Shown: positions 1-5,143, numbered from the stretch's first letter. The stretch is DNA of 5,143 nucleotides from Bacillota bacterium (GCA_023436515.1 JAEZIV010000154.1:1-5143), one strand, 5' to 3'. Notes: a model not told the origin generated them from the letters alone. Numbers and translations: made by a program.

Positions 1-312
1 TTGAACCTGGTGGCAGATACCGTTACCTGGCTTTGAGAAATAAACTCCATGCTTAGAAGCTACTGTCTGAATGTACTTGTGATCATCAGCATTTTCAAAT
101 CCTGCTTGAAGAGTATTATGATCAATATATGCGACGGATTTTTTGGTTTTCACTCTGGGAATTCCTATGGCTTCAAATTGAAGGTAAGCCATGGTACCGG
201 TTGAATCCTGTGTAAGCGTCTGGTCAATTCTGATGGATATTTCACTTCCGGTAACCATTTCACCGCTCACAAGGTGGTTCTTTATTATTTTTTGCGCTAA
301 ATTCAAACCCAT
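1..312 (-). CDS. acn: Aconitate hydratase, N-terminal part (runs off left edge)
   Basis: This is the first 104 codons of an aconitase, the cytoplasmic [4Fe-4S] enzyme that isomerises citrate to isocitrate through cis-aconitate. The start is ATG at 312-310, preceded by AGGAGG (328-323) with a 10-nt gap. Visible aconitase hallmarks are QTLTQDSTGTMAYLQFEA at about residues 31-48, the DHNTLQ motif at 64-69, GFENADDHKYI at 71-81 and PGNGICHQV at 95-103, the substrate and cluster region of the family N-terminus. The sequence resembles the roughly 640-residue clostridial aconitase more than the longer AcnA or AcnB of proteobacteria; this is from memory. The cluster-ligand cysteines lie outside the window. 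It follows the Re-citrate synthase gene on the same strand after 219 bp, matching the citrate synthase-aconitase-isocitrate dehydrogenase order known in clostridia. No frameshift is seen. A 3-isopropylmalate dehydratase large subunit is the only plausible alternative and fits less well. Confidence 0.94.
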   Translation of the reverse strand, partial: MGLNLAQKIIKNHLVSGEMVTGSEISIRIDQTLTQDSTGTMAYLQFEAIGIPRVKTKKSVAYIDHNTLQAGFENADDHKYIQTVASKHGVYFSKPGNGICHQVQ

Positions 313-428
313 TTTTATAAGACCTCCTATAATGTATATTTATACTTTTTGGTATCATTTTGACAGGCTATACTTTTGCGTTAAATTGAAATATGCCCAT
401 ATAATAATACCTATTTTTATGTATAAAT

Positions 429-457
429 GCTATACCTTTTCCACCTAATCATGTTAA
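429..457 (-). promoter_or_regulatory. Weak candidate internal promoter for aconitase
   Basis: On the minus strand a -35 of TTAACA (457-452, 5 of 6 matches to consensus) is separated by 17 bp from a -10 of TATAGC (434-429, 4 of 6). Transcription would begin near 422 and leave a leader of about 110 nt before the aconitase start. The spacing is ideal but the -10 is poor, as expected for a promoter needing an activator. A competing candidate lies nearer the gene: CTGTCA, 16 bp, TATAAA just upstream of the ribosome binding site. Confidence 0.3.
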
Positions 458-468
458 AAATACACAAT

Positions 469-492
469 TAATTACATAAGATTATGTAATTA
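469..492. repeat. 24-bp perfect palindromic element upstream of aconitase
   Basis: Arms TAATTACATAA (469-479) and TTATGTAATTA (482-492) are perfect inverted copies around GA. The arms are nearly all A/T, have a 2-nt centre and lack a following T-run, so a transcriptional terminator is unlikely and a dimeric protein-binding site is the better reading. It sits 12 bp upstream of the candidate aconitase -35, roughly 58 bp upstream of the predicted start, a typical activator position. I do not recognise the motif as a known box. The inner ATAA/TTAT pair is spaced 2 nt, unlike the 7-nt spacing reported for the Bacillus CcpC site. Confidence 0.6.
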
Positions 493-531
493 GAAGTTAT
501 ATTAATATGCTTAATAAGCGTATCAGGTTAA

Positions 532-1902
532 TTAAGGTATCAGTGTTGGTGCAAGCTCCTTTATGGCCTTATACATTTCCTTATCACTGATTGATGTATT
601 TCTCCCAGCCTGGTACTGAGCATCTATCCATTCCTTGATTATTGCCACCCTGTCATCCTTTTTATCTACCAAGGCATTGCCTGAGAGCTTAAAGTAATTA
701 TTAATCCATAGAGCAATCCCAGCTAACCCTGAGGTTTGAGTGATTGCTACTCCTATGGGTCTGTTTAAAAGCTTTGCAGTATTAAATATGTTATATATTT
801 CTTCATCCTTAAGTAAACCGTCAGCATGTATTCCTGCCTGAGTCACATTAAAGTTTCTGCCGACAAAGGGAGTTCTTGGAGGTATCTCATAATCCAATTC
901 CTTCTCATAGTATTCAGCGATTTCTGTGATAACGGTAGTGTCCATTCCATCCGTACTACCTCTTAGAGATGCATACTCAAATACCATTGCTTCAAGAGGA
1001 GTATTACCTGTACGTTCACCTATACCAAGGAGTGAACAGTTTACTGAGGAACATCCATATAGCCACGCAGTAGCTGAATTGCATACCGCCTTGTAAAAAT
1101 CATTGTGCCCATGCCACTCTAATAGCTCGCTTGGGAAGCCGGCATGATGTCTCAAACCATATATAATGCCACCTACGCTTCTTGGCAGCGCAGCACCAGG
1201 GTAGGAAACACCGTAGCCCATAGTGTCACAAGCTCTTATCTTTATTGGTACTCCGCTGTCGTCCATAAGCTTTCTAAGCTCAAGTGCAAACGGAACAACA
1301 AAACCGTAAAAATCGGCTCTGGTAATATCCTCGAGGTGGCAACGGGGCTTAATGCCTACATTTATTGCTTCCTTTATTACACTCAGGTAGCTATCCATCG
1401 CCTGTTTTCTTGTCATTTTAAGCTTATTGAAAATGTGATAATCCGAACAGCTTACAAGGAAGCCCGTTTCCTTCATTCCCATTTGCTTGGCAAGCTCAAA
1501 GTCGCTCTTGGATGCACGTATCCAACTGGTTATCTCCGGGAATTTATATCCTCTTTCCATACATTTATAGACGGCTTCTTTGTCCTTATCGCTGTACAAG
1601 AAGAATTCTGTCTGACGTATAAGTCCATTTGGTCCACCCAGCTTATTCAAATAGTCAAATAATGTAACAATCTGATCAACTGTATAAGGTGCCCTTGACT
1701 GCTGCCCATCCCTGAAAGTAGTATCTGTTATCCATATCTCATCTGCCGGGTTCATTGGTACTCTTCTGTGATTGAATGCACATTTTGGAACATCATCATA
1801 GTTGTAAATCTCTCTATACAAGTTCGGCTCTGTAATATCCTGTAGCGCGTACCTGTACTGAGTCTGTTCAAGGGTATTGGACTTTTTGTTAAATTCAATC
1901 AT
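532..1902 (-). CDS. Re-citrate synthase (Re-face stereospecific, HMGL-like/DRE-TIM family)
   Basis: This 456-residue cytoplasmic enzyme condenses acetyl-CoA with oxaloacetate to citrate. It is unrelated to ordinary Si-type citrate synthase and belongs to the isopropylmalate/homocitrate synthase superfamily. The (beta/alpha)8 signature DTTFRDGQQ lies at residues 60-68, with the catalytic arginine and a metal-binding aspartate. IRQTEFFLYS is at 95-104, the metal-ligand motif HGHND at 264-268, GIGERTGNTPLE at 293-304 and AGIHADG at 356-362. The length and the segments around IRQTEFF and the long N-terminus match the Clostridium kluyveri Re-citrate synthase type as I remember it. The family is known to need Mn2+ or Co2+ and to be oxygen sensitive. 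The start is ATG at 1902-1900, with GGAGGT (1914-1909) 6 nt upstream. A homocitrate or 2-isopropylmalate synthase is the main alternative, but the aconitase gene downstream favours citrate formation. Confidence 0.9.
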   Translation of the reverse strand: MIEFNKKSNTLEQTQYRYALQDITEPNLYREIYNYDDVPKCAFNHRRVPMNPADEIWITDTTFRDGQQSRAPYTVDQIVTLFDYLNKLGGPNGLIRQTEFFLYSDKDKEAVYKCMERGYKFPEITSWIRASKSDFELAKQMGMKETGFLVSCSDYHIFNKLKMTRKQAMDSYLSVIKEAINVGIKPRCHLEDITRADFYGFVVPFALELRKLMDDSGVPIKIRACDTMGYGVSYPGAALPRSVGGIIYGLRHHAGFPSELLEWHGHNDFYKAVCNSATAWLYGCSSVNCSLLGIGERTGNTPLEAMVFEYASLRGSTDGMDTTVITEIAEYYEKELDYEIPPRTPFVGRNFNVTQAGIHADGLLKDEEIYNIFNTAKLLNRPIGVAITQTSGLAGIALWINNYFKLSGNALVDKKDDRVAIIKEWIDAQYQAGRNTSISDKEMYKAIKELAPTLIP

Positions 1903-1983
1903 TCTACTACCTCCAATTAAATTAAAAAATAATATATTGTAAATTTTTTCTTAGACAAGTTGGTATTTATGTATATGTGTACT

Positions 1984-1995
1984 ATTGTATACAAT
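1984..1995. promoter_or_regulatory. Candidate operator: palindrome ATTGTATACAAT over the -10
   Basis: A perfect 12-bp palindrome covers the -10 hexamer of the synthase promoter. Its core TTGTATACAA fits the t-N-GT-N-AC-N-a style of sites bound by FadR-subfamily GntR regulators; this is pattern resemblance only. A second, overlapping dyad GTATA-CAAT-TATAC (1987-2000) fills part of the spacer, and outer arms ATGTATA/TATACAT (1969-1975 and 1996-2002) extend the symmetry. A protein bound here would block RNA polymerase, implying repression. No GntR gene is in the window. Confidence 0.45.
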
Positions 1996-2012
1996 TATAC
2001 ATTCCCTGTCAA
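1984..2012 (-). promoter_or_regulatory. Strong housekeeping-sigma promoter of the Re-citrate synthase operon
   Basis: On the minus strand a consensus -35 TTGACA (2012-2007) is followed after exactly 17 bp by a -10 TACAAT (1989-1984, 5 of 6). Transcription should start near 1977 and leave a leader of about 75 nt. It is the best promoter match in the left half and points straight at the synthase start. Confidence 0.8.
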
Positions 2013-2149
2013 TTTGTATTAGTTTGAAAGGATTACAAATTTTTAGTTTTATTTTGCATAATTTTTGTAATTATTTATAGTGGAAATTTCTCCAGACAGC
2101 TAAATAGAAAATAAAGAAGGATTTTATTTATTTTTGTAGAATAGTAGAG

Positions 2150-2177
2150 TATAATTGATTACCGTCAATCAATTTTA
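2150..2177 (+). promoter_or_regulatory. Candidate chemoreceptor -10 with overlapping inverted repeat
   Basis: A perfect -10 TATAAT (2150-2155) lies about 70 bp upstream of the chemoreceptor start. The best-spaced -35 is only TTTATT (2127-2132, 17 bp away), a poor match. An 8-bp inverted repeat, AATTGATT (2153-2160) and AATCAATT (2167-2174) with 6 nt between, overlaps the -10 and the expected start. It could be an operator or a leader hairpin. The TTGAT/ATCAA half-sites resemble an FNR box, but the gap is 8 nt instead of 4. No convincing motility-sigma promoter was found. Confidence 0.4.
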
Positions 2178-2226
2178 TTTACAATAGTCAATTACACTTT
2201 TCAATTTAGTTTTCGGAGGGATTATT

Positions 2227-3480
2227 ATGAAAAACAAAGAGACAAGCGGAAGCAAGTTTAGTAATCTGTACTTAATTGGTATATTAATGAGCATCACATT
2301 ATCCGTGGTAGGTGGACTTATTGCTAAGAATATTGTTATTTTCTTCTATATTCTGTTTGCATGTATGGTAACCTGTATTGCGTTTATAATCCTTACCGGT
2401 TTAAGGTATAAAAAAACAGTTAAGCAATTTTCCTCAGACCTTGATAGCTTTAAGTCAGGTGATTTCTCCCATATGATTGAACCAAAAGCTTACGGCATAC
2501 TTGGCTACGTAGCATCTGTGGTAAATGTTGTAGTAAGTGATATTCGAACACTAATTGAAAGCTTCTTTAATCTATCTTTATCCATTAGCCAGGCGTCCAG
2601 AAAAGTAACAACTACTTCTGACAATGCAACCATTGCAATAGAAGAAATATCCAAGACAATTGATGAGATTGCAAAGGGTGCATCTTCTCAGGCAGAAGAA
2701 GCCCAGTTGGGGGTTCAGGTTGTTGATAAGCTTTCGGATCAGATAAATTTTGTATATGAGAGTTACAGTGGTATTACTAACGAAACCAATAAGATTATTG
2801 ATTTAAATACTGTAGGACTTAAAGCGGTTACTACATTAAGAGACAAATCAAAAGAAACCTATGAAACCTCCGAGAAAATTTTTGCTGTTGTAGAGAAGTT
2901 GACAAACACTACAAAGGATATCGGCTTGTTTGTTGAATCAATTGAAAATATCGCAGAGCAGACAAACCTCCTTGCATTAAATGCCGCTATTGAGGCTGCA
3001 AGAGCGGGTGAAGCAGGAAGAGGCTTTGCAGTTGTAGCTGACGAGGTTCGTATGCTTGCTGATCAAAGCAGAAAATCCACCGAAGAGATCAACAACATGA
3101 TGCAAAGCATCCAGGAAGAGTCTGCATTGGCTATTTCATCAATGGAAATAATGAAAAAGGTATCTCAGGAACAGAATATTGCAGTTGATAGGACAAACAG
3201 TTCCTTTACAGATATCGCTAATGCTATTGAATATATAGTCTCAAAGATTAATGATGTTAATACTGCAGTTATAAAAATGCAGGAGGATAAGAGTGAAGTA
3301 ATAAGCGCCATTGAAAATATATCCTCAGTTTCACAGCAGACAGCAGCTTCAAGTCAGGAAGTTGCCGCTACTACTGAAAATCAGCTAAAGATACTTGATG
3401 ATATGAAGGCGGCTTCAGAAAGTCTTGATCAACTTGTTAAACAGCTTGATATTAAGCTAAAGAAATATAAACTCAGATAG
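2227..3480 (+). CDS. Methyl-accepting chemotaxis protein without extracellular sensor domain
   Basis: This 417-residue inner-membrane chemoreceptor should signal to CheA/CheW to bias flagellar rotation. Two hydrophobic helices, about residues 13-33 and 35-57, are separated by only a few residues, so there is no room for a ligand-binding ectodomain. A divergent HAMP-like linker follows (about 58-110, containing [11 protein letters not shown]), then a long helical signalling domain. The kinase-contacting hairpin tip is fully conserved: [20 protein letters not shown] at 242-261, continuing through [15 protein letters not shown]. Likely methylation segments are around 137-149 ([13 protein letters not shown]) and 370-383 ([14 protein letters not shown]). 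There is no C-terminal CheR-binding pentapeptide; the protein ends KKYKLR. The start is ATG with GGAGGG 6 nt upstream. It is transcribed alone, divergently from the Re-citrate synthase, and is closed by a hairpin terminator. Its stimulus is unknown; membrane state, a partner protein or an intracellular signal are possible. Confidence 0.94.
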   Translation: MKNKETSGSKFSNLYLIGILMSITLSVVGGLIAKNIVIFFYILFACMVTCIAFIILTGLRYKKTVKQFSSDLDSFKSGDFSHMIEPKAYGILGYVASVVNVVVSDIRTLIESFFNLSLSISQASRKVTTTSDNATIAIEEISKTIDEIAKGASSQAEEAQLGVQVVDKLSDQINFVYESYSGITNETNKIIDLNTVGLKAVTTLRDKSKETYETSEKIFAVVEKLTNTTKDIGLFVESIENIAEQTNLLALNAAIEAARAGEAGRGFAVVADEVRMLADQSRKSTEEINNMMQSIQEESALAISSMEIMKKVSQEQNIAVDRTNSSFTDIANAIEYIVSKINDVNTAVIKMQEDKSEVISAIENISSVSQQTAASSQEVAATTENQLKILDDMKAASESLDQLVKQLDIKLKKYKLR

Positions 3481-3517
3481 AACACTGCTCGATAAAATTT
3501 TATTTTGTATTTCAATC

Positions 3518-3562
3518 AAAAAAGAGTATCTAGTATGCATACCATACTAAGATACTCTTTTT
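3518..3562. terminator. Bidirectional intrinsic terminator between chemoreceptor and RHH genes
   Basis: A long stem pairs 3519-3537 with 3543-3562, with one bulged base and a 5-nt loop. The core halves are AAGAGTATCT-AGTATG and CATACT-AAGATACTCTT. One side begins with an A-run and the other ends in a T-run (3558-3562), so each strand has a hairpin followed by U residues. It lies 38 nt after the chemoreceptor stop and 2 nt beyond the stop of the convergent small gene, so it probably ends both transcripts. Confidence 0.85.
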
Positions 3563-3564
3563 AC

Positions 3565-3765
3565 TTACTTCTCTGAGGTGTCGTCCTCTGCTGAGGCACT
3601 ATACTCAGATATTGCTTTTGATGATTTATTACGTTTACGAAGAGCTTCACTGATTAGATATTCAATCTGTCCGTTTACAGATCTGAACTCGTCCTCAGCC
3701 CATTTGGATATTTCCTCCCACATCTTGGGACTTAACCTTAGTAAGATTGATTTCTTTTCTGTCAT
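3565..3765 (-). CDS. Small Arc-like ribbon-helix-helix DNA-binding protein
   Basis: This 66-residue protein is predicted to dimerise and bind DNA through a two-stranded beta ribbon. The strand is about residues 4-11 (KKSILLRLS), helix A about 12-25 (PKMWEEISKWAEDE), the turn RSVNGQ at 28-33 and helix B through about 45 (IEYLISEALRKR). The turn and following helix resemble the RSVNSEI region of phage P22 Arc, which supports the family. The last 20 or so residues are polar and acidic, probably disordered. The start is ATG at 3765-3763, preceded by a modest AAGGG at 10 nt. It begins 18 nt after the SPFH gene stop, so the two are cotranscribed. A likely role is autorepression at the 45-bp inverted repeat upstream of the SPFH gene; this is inference. 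An antitoxin is an alternative, but no toxin-like partner is present. Confidence 0.85.
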   Translation of the reverse strand: MTEKKSILLRLSPKMWEEISKWAEDEFRSVNGQIEYLISEALRKRNKSSKAISEYSASAEDDTSEK

Positions 3766-3783
3766 AATACCAACGCCCTTTTT

Positions 3784-4653
3784 TTAATTGTGCAGAGTTC
3801 CGGTATTGATAACCGGCTGTGTACTCTTCTCCCCGCAAAGAACTACCAGTAGATTGCTTACCATGGCTGCTTTTTTCTCTTCGTCTAATTCAACGATACT
3901 ACTCTCGTTGAGCTTGTTCAATGCCATTTGAACCATTCCTACAGCACCTTCTACTATCTTTTGTCTAGCAGCAATAATGGCTGCTGCCTGCTGTCTCTGC
4001 AGCATTGCTGCTGCAATTTCAGGTGCATAGGCCAAATGGGAAAGTCTGGCTTCCTCAACAATAACCCCCGCCTTACCTAAACGCTGCTGGAGCTCATCCT
4101 TTAAAGCTTCTGAAACCTCATCGGCACTGCCTCGTAAGGATATGGTGTGATTGTCCTCGGTATTGTCATAGGGATACAATCCTGCCAGATGTCTTAAAGC
4201 CGACTCACTCTGAACACTGACATAGTCAACATAATTATCAACATCAAATACAGCTTCGGCAGTGTTTTCAACTCTCCACACTATAACAGCTGCAATCTCT
4301 ATAGGATTTCCCATCTCATCATTGACCTTGATTTTCTCTCCATTAATATTTCTTGATCTAAGGGAGATTTTTTTCTTTGTATAGAATGGGTTTGCCCAAT
4401 GCCAGCCGGCATTTTTTACAGTACCAACATACTTACCAAAAAGAATAAGTACCATAGCTTCATTTGGCTGTATAGTAAAAAAACCAGGTAAAATAAATAT
4501 ATAACCTATAAAAACAATGATTCCAACTGCAGCTAAAAATTCCGGACCTGTACTTACACCTAAAACAAATAGTAGTACACTAAGTATAAGTACCAGAAAT
4601 GATCCTAATAAGATTAGTCCGCCTGATTTTGTCTTGCCCACTATCTCCTTCAT
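3784..4653 (-). CDS. SPFH/band-7 (stomatin-like) membrane protein
   Basis: This 289-residue membrane-anchored scaffold belongs to the stomatin-prohibitin-flotillin superfamily, whose members oligomerise into membrane microdomains and often influence proteases or transporters. Two hydrophobic helices at about residues 12-32 and 38-58 form a hairpin anchor. The SPFH core follows, from [20 protein letters not shown] (58-77) through GWHWANPF (83-90), the [22 protein letters not shown] segment (about 99-120), VIVWRVEN and the [11 protein letters not shown] region (148-158). The stretch [20 protein letters not shown] (212-231) is the alanine- and glutamine-rich helix typical of the family, and the C-terminus (about 232-289) is short. 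I chose ATG at 4653-4651 because GGAGGT (4666-4661) precedes it by 7 nt. An in-frame ATG at 4668 overlaps that site and has no ribosome binding site of its own. The RHH gene follows after 18 nt. Its client is unknown. Confidence 0.92.
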   Translation of the reverse strand: MKEIVGKTKSGGLILLGSFLVLILSVLLFVLGVSTGPEFLAAVGIIVFIGYIFILPGFFTIQPNEAMVLILFGKYVGTVKNAGWHWANPFYTKKKISLRSRNINGEKIKVNDEMGNPIEIAAVIVWRVENTAEAVFDVDNYVDYVSVQSESALRHLAGLYPYDNTEDNHTISLRGSADEVSEALKDELQQRLGKAGVIVEEARLSHLAYAPEIAAAMLQRQQAAAIIAARQKIVEGAVGMVQMALNKLNESSIVELDEEKKAAMVSNLLVVLCGEKSTQPVINTGTLHN

Positions 4654-4660
4654 AGTAATT

Positions 4661-4666
4661 ACCTCC
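4661..4666 (-). promoter_or_regulatory. Ribosome binding site that decides the SPFH start
   Basis: On the minus strand GGAGGT lies 7 nt before ATG at 4653. The first G of this site is the last base of the upstream in-frame ATG (4668-4666), so that codon cannot use it. The bases before 4668 are AT-only with no Shine-Dalgarno match. Initiation at 4653 removes five residues (MEVIT) from the longest reading. Confidence 0.85.
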
Positions 4667-4673
4667 ATGTAAA

Positions 4674-4718
4674 ATAAATATTAATATGATATCTAAATGA
4701 TATCATATTAATATTTAT
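4674..4718. repeat. 45-bp perfect inverted repeat over the SPFH-RHH promoter, probable operator
   Basis: The arms 4674-4693 and 4699-4718 are perfect 20-bp inverted copies around the 5-nt spacer TAAAT. The inner part contains a direct repeat, ATGATATC-TAA-ATGATATC (4686-4704), with an 11-bp pitch; each arm also carries the self-complementary GATATC. Lack of a GC-rich stem or T-run, and the overlap with the -10 and start site, argue for a protein-binding site over a terminator for the Crp/Fnr gene. The cotranscribed RHH protein is the best candidate ligand. The Crp/Fnr regulator encoded just upstream is the alternative. Confidence 0.75.
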
Positions 4719-4726
4719 AATGTCAA
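4697..4726 (-). promoter_or_regulatory. Promoter of the SPFH-RHH operon
   Basis: On the minus strand a consensus -35 TTGACA (4726-4721) is followed after 18 bp by a -10 TATCAT (4702-4697, 5 of 6), with TG one base upstream of it as in an extended -10. Transcription should start near 4690, giving a leader of about 37 nt to the ATG at 4653. The -10, the spacer and the start point all lie inside the 45-bp inverted repeat. Confidence 0.72.
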
Positions 4727-4749
4727 CAGCCTCATAAGAGTATCAGTGT

Positions 4750-5143
4750 TTAATTATTTATTAGCTGCTTGAGTTTATCAACCTTTAGAATTCTGACAGC
4801 CTCTTTTTGATACTCAATTATTCCATTATCTCTCATTATCCCCATTTCTCGCGACATGGAAGGTCTTGAGATGTTTAAAAAATTTGCCATTTCATTTCTG
4901 TTCATAGGAAGTCGAAAGGTGTTACTGCCTGACCTCTCCATATGCTCCAACAGGAAGCTGGCTAATTTTGAATTAATGCTCTTCATGGACAGGTATTCTA
5001 CTCTTCTGTTGAGCATAATGGCTCTGTTGGATACTATTCTAAGAAGATTTTTTATCAGCCTTGCATGAAAACTACAGGCAGTATTGCACTGATTAATAAT
5101 TGTATTGTTTTCAAGATATATTACTTGGCAATCAGTTTGAGCC
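4750..5143 (-). CDS. Crp/Fnr-family transcriptional regulator, C-terminal 130 residues (runs off right edge)
   Basis: The frame is open from the right edge to TAA at 4752-4750, so the ATG at 5016 is internal. The visible part starts in the last strands of the cyclic-nucleotide-like sensor domain (DCQVIYLENNTII, residues 4-16). The long dimerisation helix follows (CSFHARLIKNLLRIVSNRAIMLNRRVEYLS, about 23-52), then a winged helix. In the latter, RNEMANFLNISRPSMSREMG (about 82-101) is the helix-turn-helix with recognition helix SRPSMSRE, and GIIEYQKEAVRIL is the wing. QCNTACSFH contains a C-X3-C pair found, as I recall, in many clostridial members; whether it binds a cofactor or redox signal is unknown. 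The family normally has about 220-230 residues. No terminator separates it from the SPFH gene 96 bp downstream, so read-through is possible, although that gene has its own promoter. Confidence 0.93.
   Translation of the reverse strand, partial: AQTDCQVIYLENNTIINQCNTACSFHARLIKNLLRIVSNRAIMLNRRVEYLSMKSINSKLASFLLEHMERSGSNTFRLPMNRNEMANFLNISRPSMSREMGIMRDNGIIEYQKEAVRILKVDKLKQLINN

Larger units (their letters stand above)
313..531. other. Intergenic gap between Re-citrate synthase and aconitase
   Basis: These 219 bp hold no convincing gene. They are strongly AT-rich and contain an 11-bp perfect inverted repeat (469-492), a weak candidate promoter (429-457) and the small dyad GTATA-N5-TATAC (421-435). 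No GC-rich hairpin with a T-run follows the synthase stop, so read-through from the synthase into aconitase is likely. A gap this long inside a two-gene pathway unit suggests that aconitase also receives its own control. Confidence 0.6.
1903..2226. other. Divergent intergenic region between Re-citrate synthase and chemoreceptor genes
   Basis: These 324 bp contain no credible gene. From left to right they hold the synthase ribosome binding site and leader, its strong promoter with an overlapping palindrome (1984-2012), an AT-rich middle and the candidate chemoreceptor -10 with an overlapping inverted repeat (2150-2177). The chemoreceptor leader and ribosome binding site (GGAGGG, 2215-2220, 6 nt before ATG) follow. 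The middle contains a loose 8-bp inverted repeat, ATTACAAA (2032-2039) and TTTGTAAT (2064-2071), of unknown meaning. The two promoters are about 160 bp apart, so shared regulation is possible but not shown. Confidence 0.7.

Noticed and set aside
191..448. 85-codon plus-strand open frame
   Set aside because: It overlaps the aconitase start antisense and the AT-rich gap; the translation is low-complexity hydrophobic with no ribosome binding site.
1144..1662. 172-codon plus-strand open frame
   Set aside because: It lies wholly inside the Re-citrate synthase on the opposite strand, has no ribosome binding site and gives no recognisable protein; the minus-strand reading carries all family motifs.
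532..1902. 2-isopropylmalate or homocitrate synthase
   Set aside because: The extended N-terminus, the IRQTEFFLYS segment and the adjacent aconitase fit Re-citrate synthase better; some uncertainty remains without an alignment.
2032..2071. Inverted repeat ATTACAAA / TTTGTAAT with a 24-nt spacer
   Set aside because: The arms are short and AT-rich with wide spacing, easily expected by chance in this DNA, and lie between the two promoters without overlapping either.
2100..2127. Motility-sigma (SigD-type) promoter, CTAAA at 2100-2104
   Set aside because: The region 16 nt downstream (ATTTTAT) does not match the CCGATAT -10.
3578..3787. 69-codon plus-strand open frame
   Set aside because: It is the antisense shadow of the RHH gene, which has a clear fold, an operon position and a terminator.
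3565..4653. Toxin-antitoxin module
   Set aside because: The RHH protein could pass for an antitoxin, but its partner is a 289-residue SPFH scaffold with no toxin resemblance.
4674..4718. Terminator of the Crp/Fnr gene
   Set aside because: The stem is nearly all A/T with no proper U-run, and the element overlaps a good promoter, so an operator is more likely.
4750..5016. Complete 88-residue DNA-binding protein starting at 5016
   Set aside because: The frame continues without a stop to the window edge and the extra 42 residues match the Crp/Fnr sensor domain end and dimer helix, so this is a partial larger gene.
4856..5068. 70-codon plus-strand open frame
   Set aside because: It is antisense to the helix-turn-helix region of the Crp/Fnr gene and has no supporting features.

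Overview
The window looks like chromosomal DNA of an anaerobic, low-GC Clostridia-type Firmicute. The intergenic DNA is very AT-rich and most genes have strong GGAGG-type ribosome binding sites. The citrate-forming enzyme is the Re-face type found mainly in strict anaerobes. A member of the cellulolytic Ruminiclostridium/Acetivibrio group would fit, but that is inferred from resemblance only. No mobile element, tRNA, rRNA or CRISPR array is visible.

Left half (1-2012, minus strand): a Re-citrate synthase gene (532-1902) is followed by the 5' end of an aconitate hydratase gene (1-312, running off the left edge). Together they convert oxaloacetate and acetyl-CoA to citrate and then isocitrate. 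This is the oxidative arm of an incomplete TCA cycle that supplies 2-oxoglutarate for glutamate; an isocitrate dehydrogenase gene would be expected just outside the window. A strong promoter (TTGACA, 17 bp, TACAAT) precedes the synthase, and its -10 lies inside the palindrome ATTGTATACAAT. The 219-bp gap between the two genes holds a perfect 11-bp inverted repeat and a weak candidate internal promoter.

Middle (2227-3562, plus strand): a divergently transcribed methyl-accepting chemotaxis protein has two back-to-back membrane helices and essentially no extracellular sensor domain. It ends at a bidirectional hairpin terminator shared with the convergent operon.

Right half (3565-5143, minus strand): the C-terminal 130 residues of a Crp/Fnr-family regulator enter from the right edge. 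They are followed by a two-gene unit, an SPFH/band-7 membrane protein and a 66-residue Arc-like ribbon-helix-helix protein. This unit has its own promoter, TTGACA with an extended -10 TATCAT. A 45-bp element of two perfect 20-bp arms around a 5-nt spacer covers the spacer, the -10 and the probable start site. It also contains the direct repeat ATGATATC at 11-bp pitch, one helical turn, as expected for an Arc-like protein. The simplest reading is a self-regulated unit in which a small DNA-binding protein controls a membrane-scaffold gene. This is the least described and most interesting part of the window.

The SPFH gene most likely starts at 4653 rather than at the upstream ATG at 4668, because that ATG overlaps the Shine-Dalgarno sequence.
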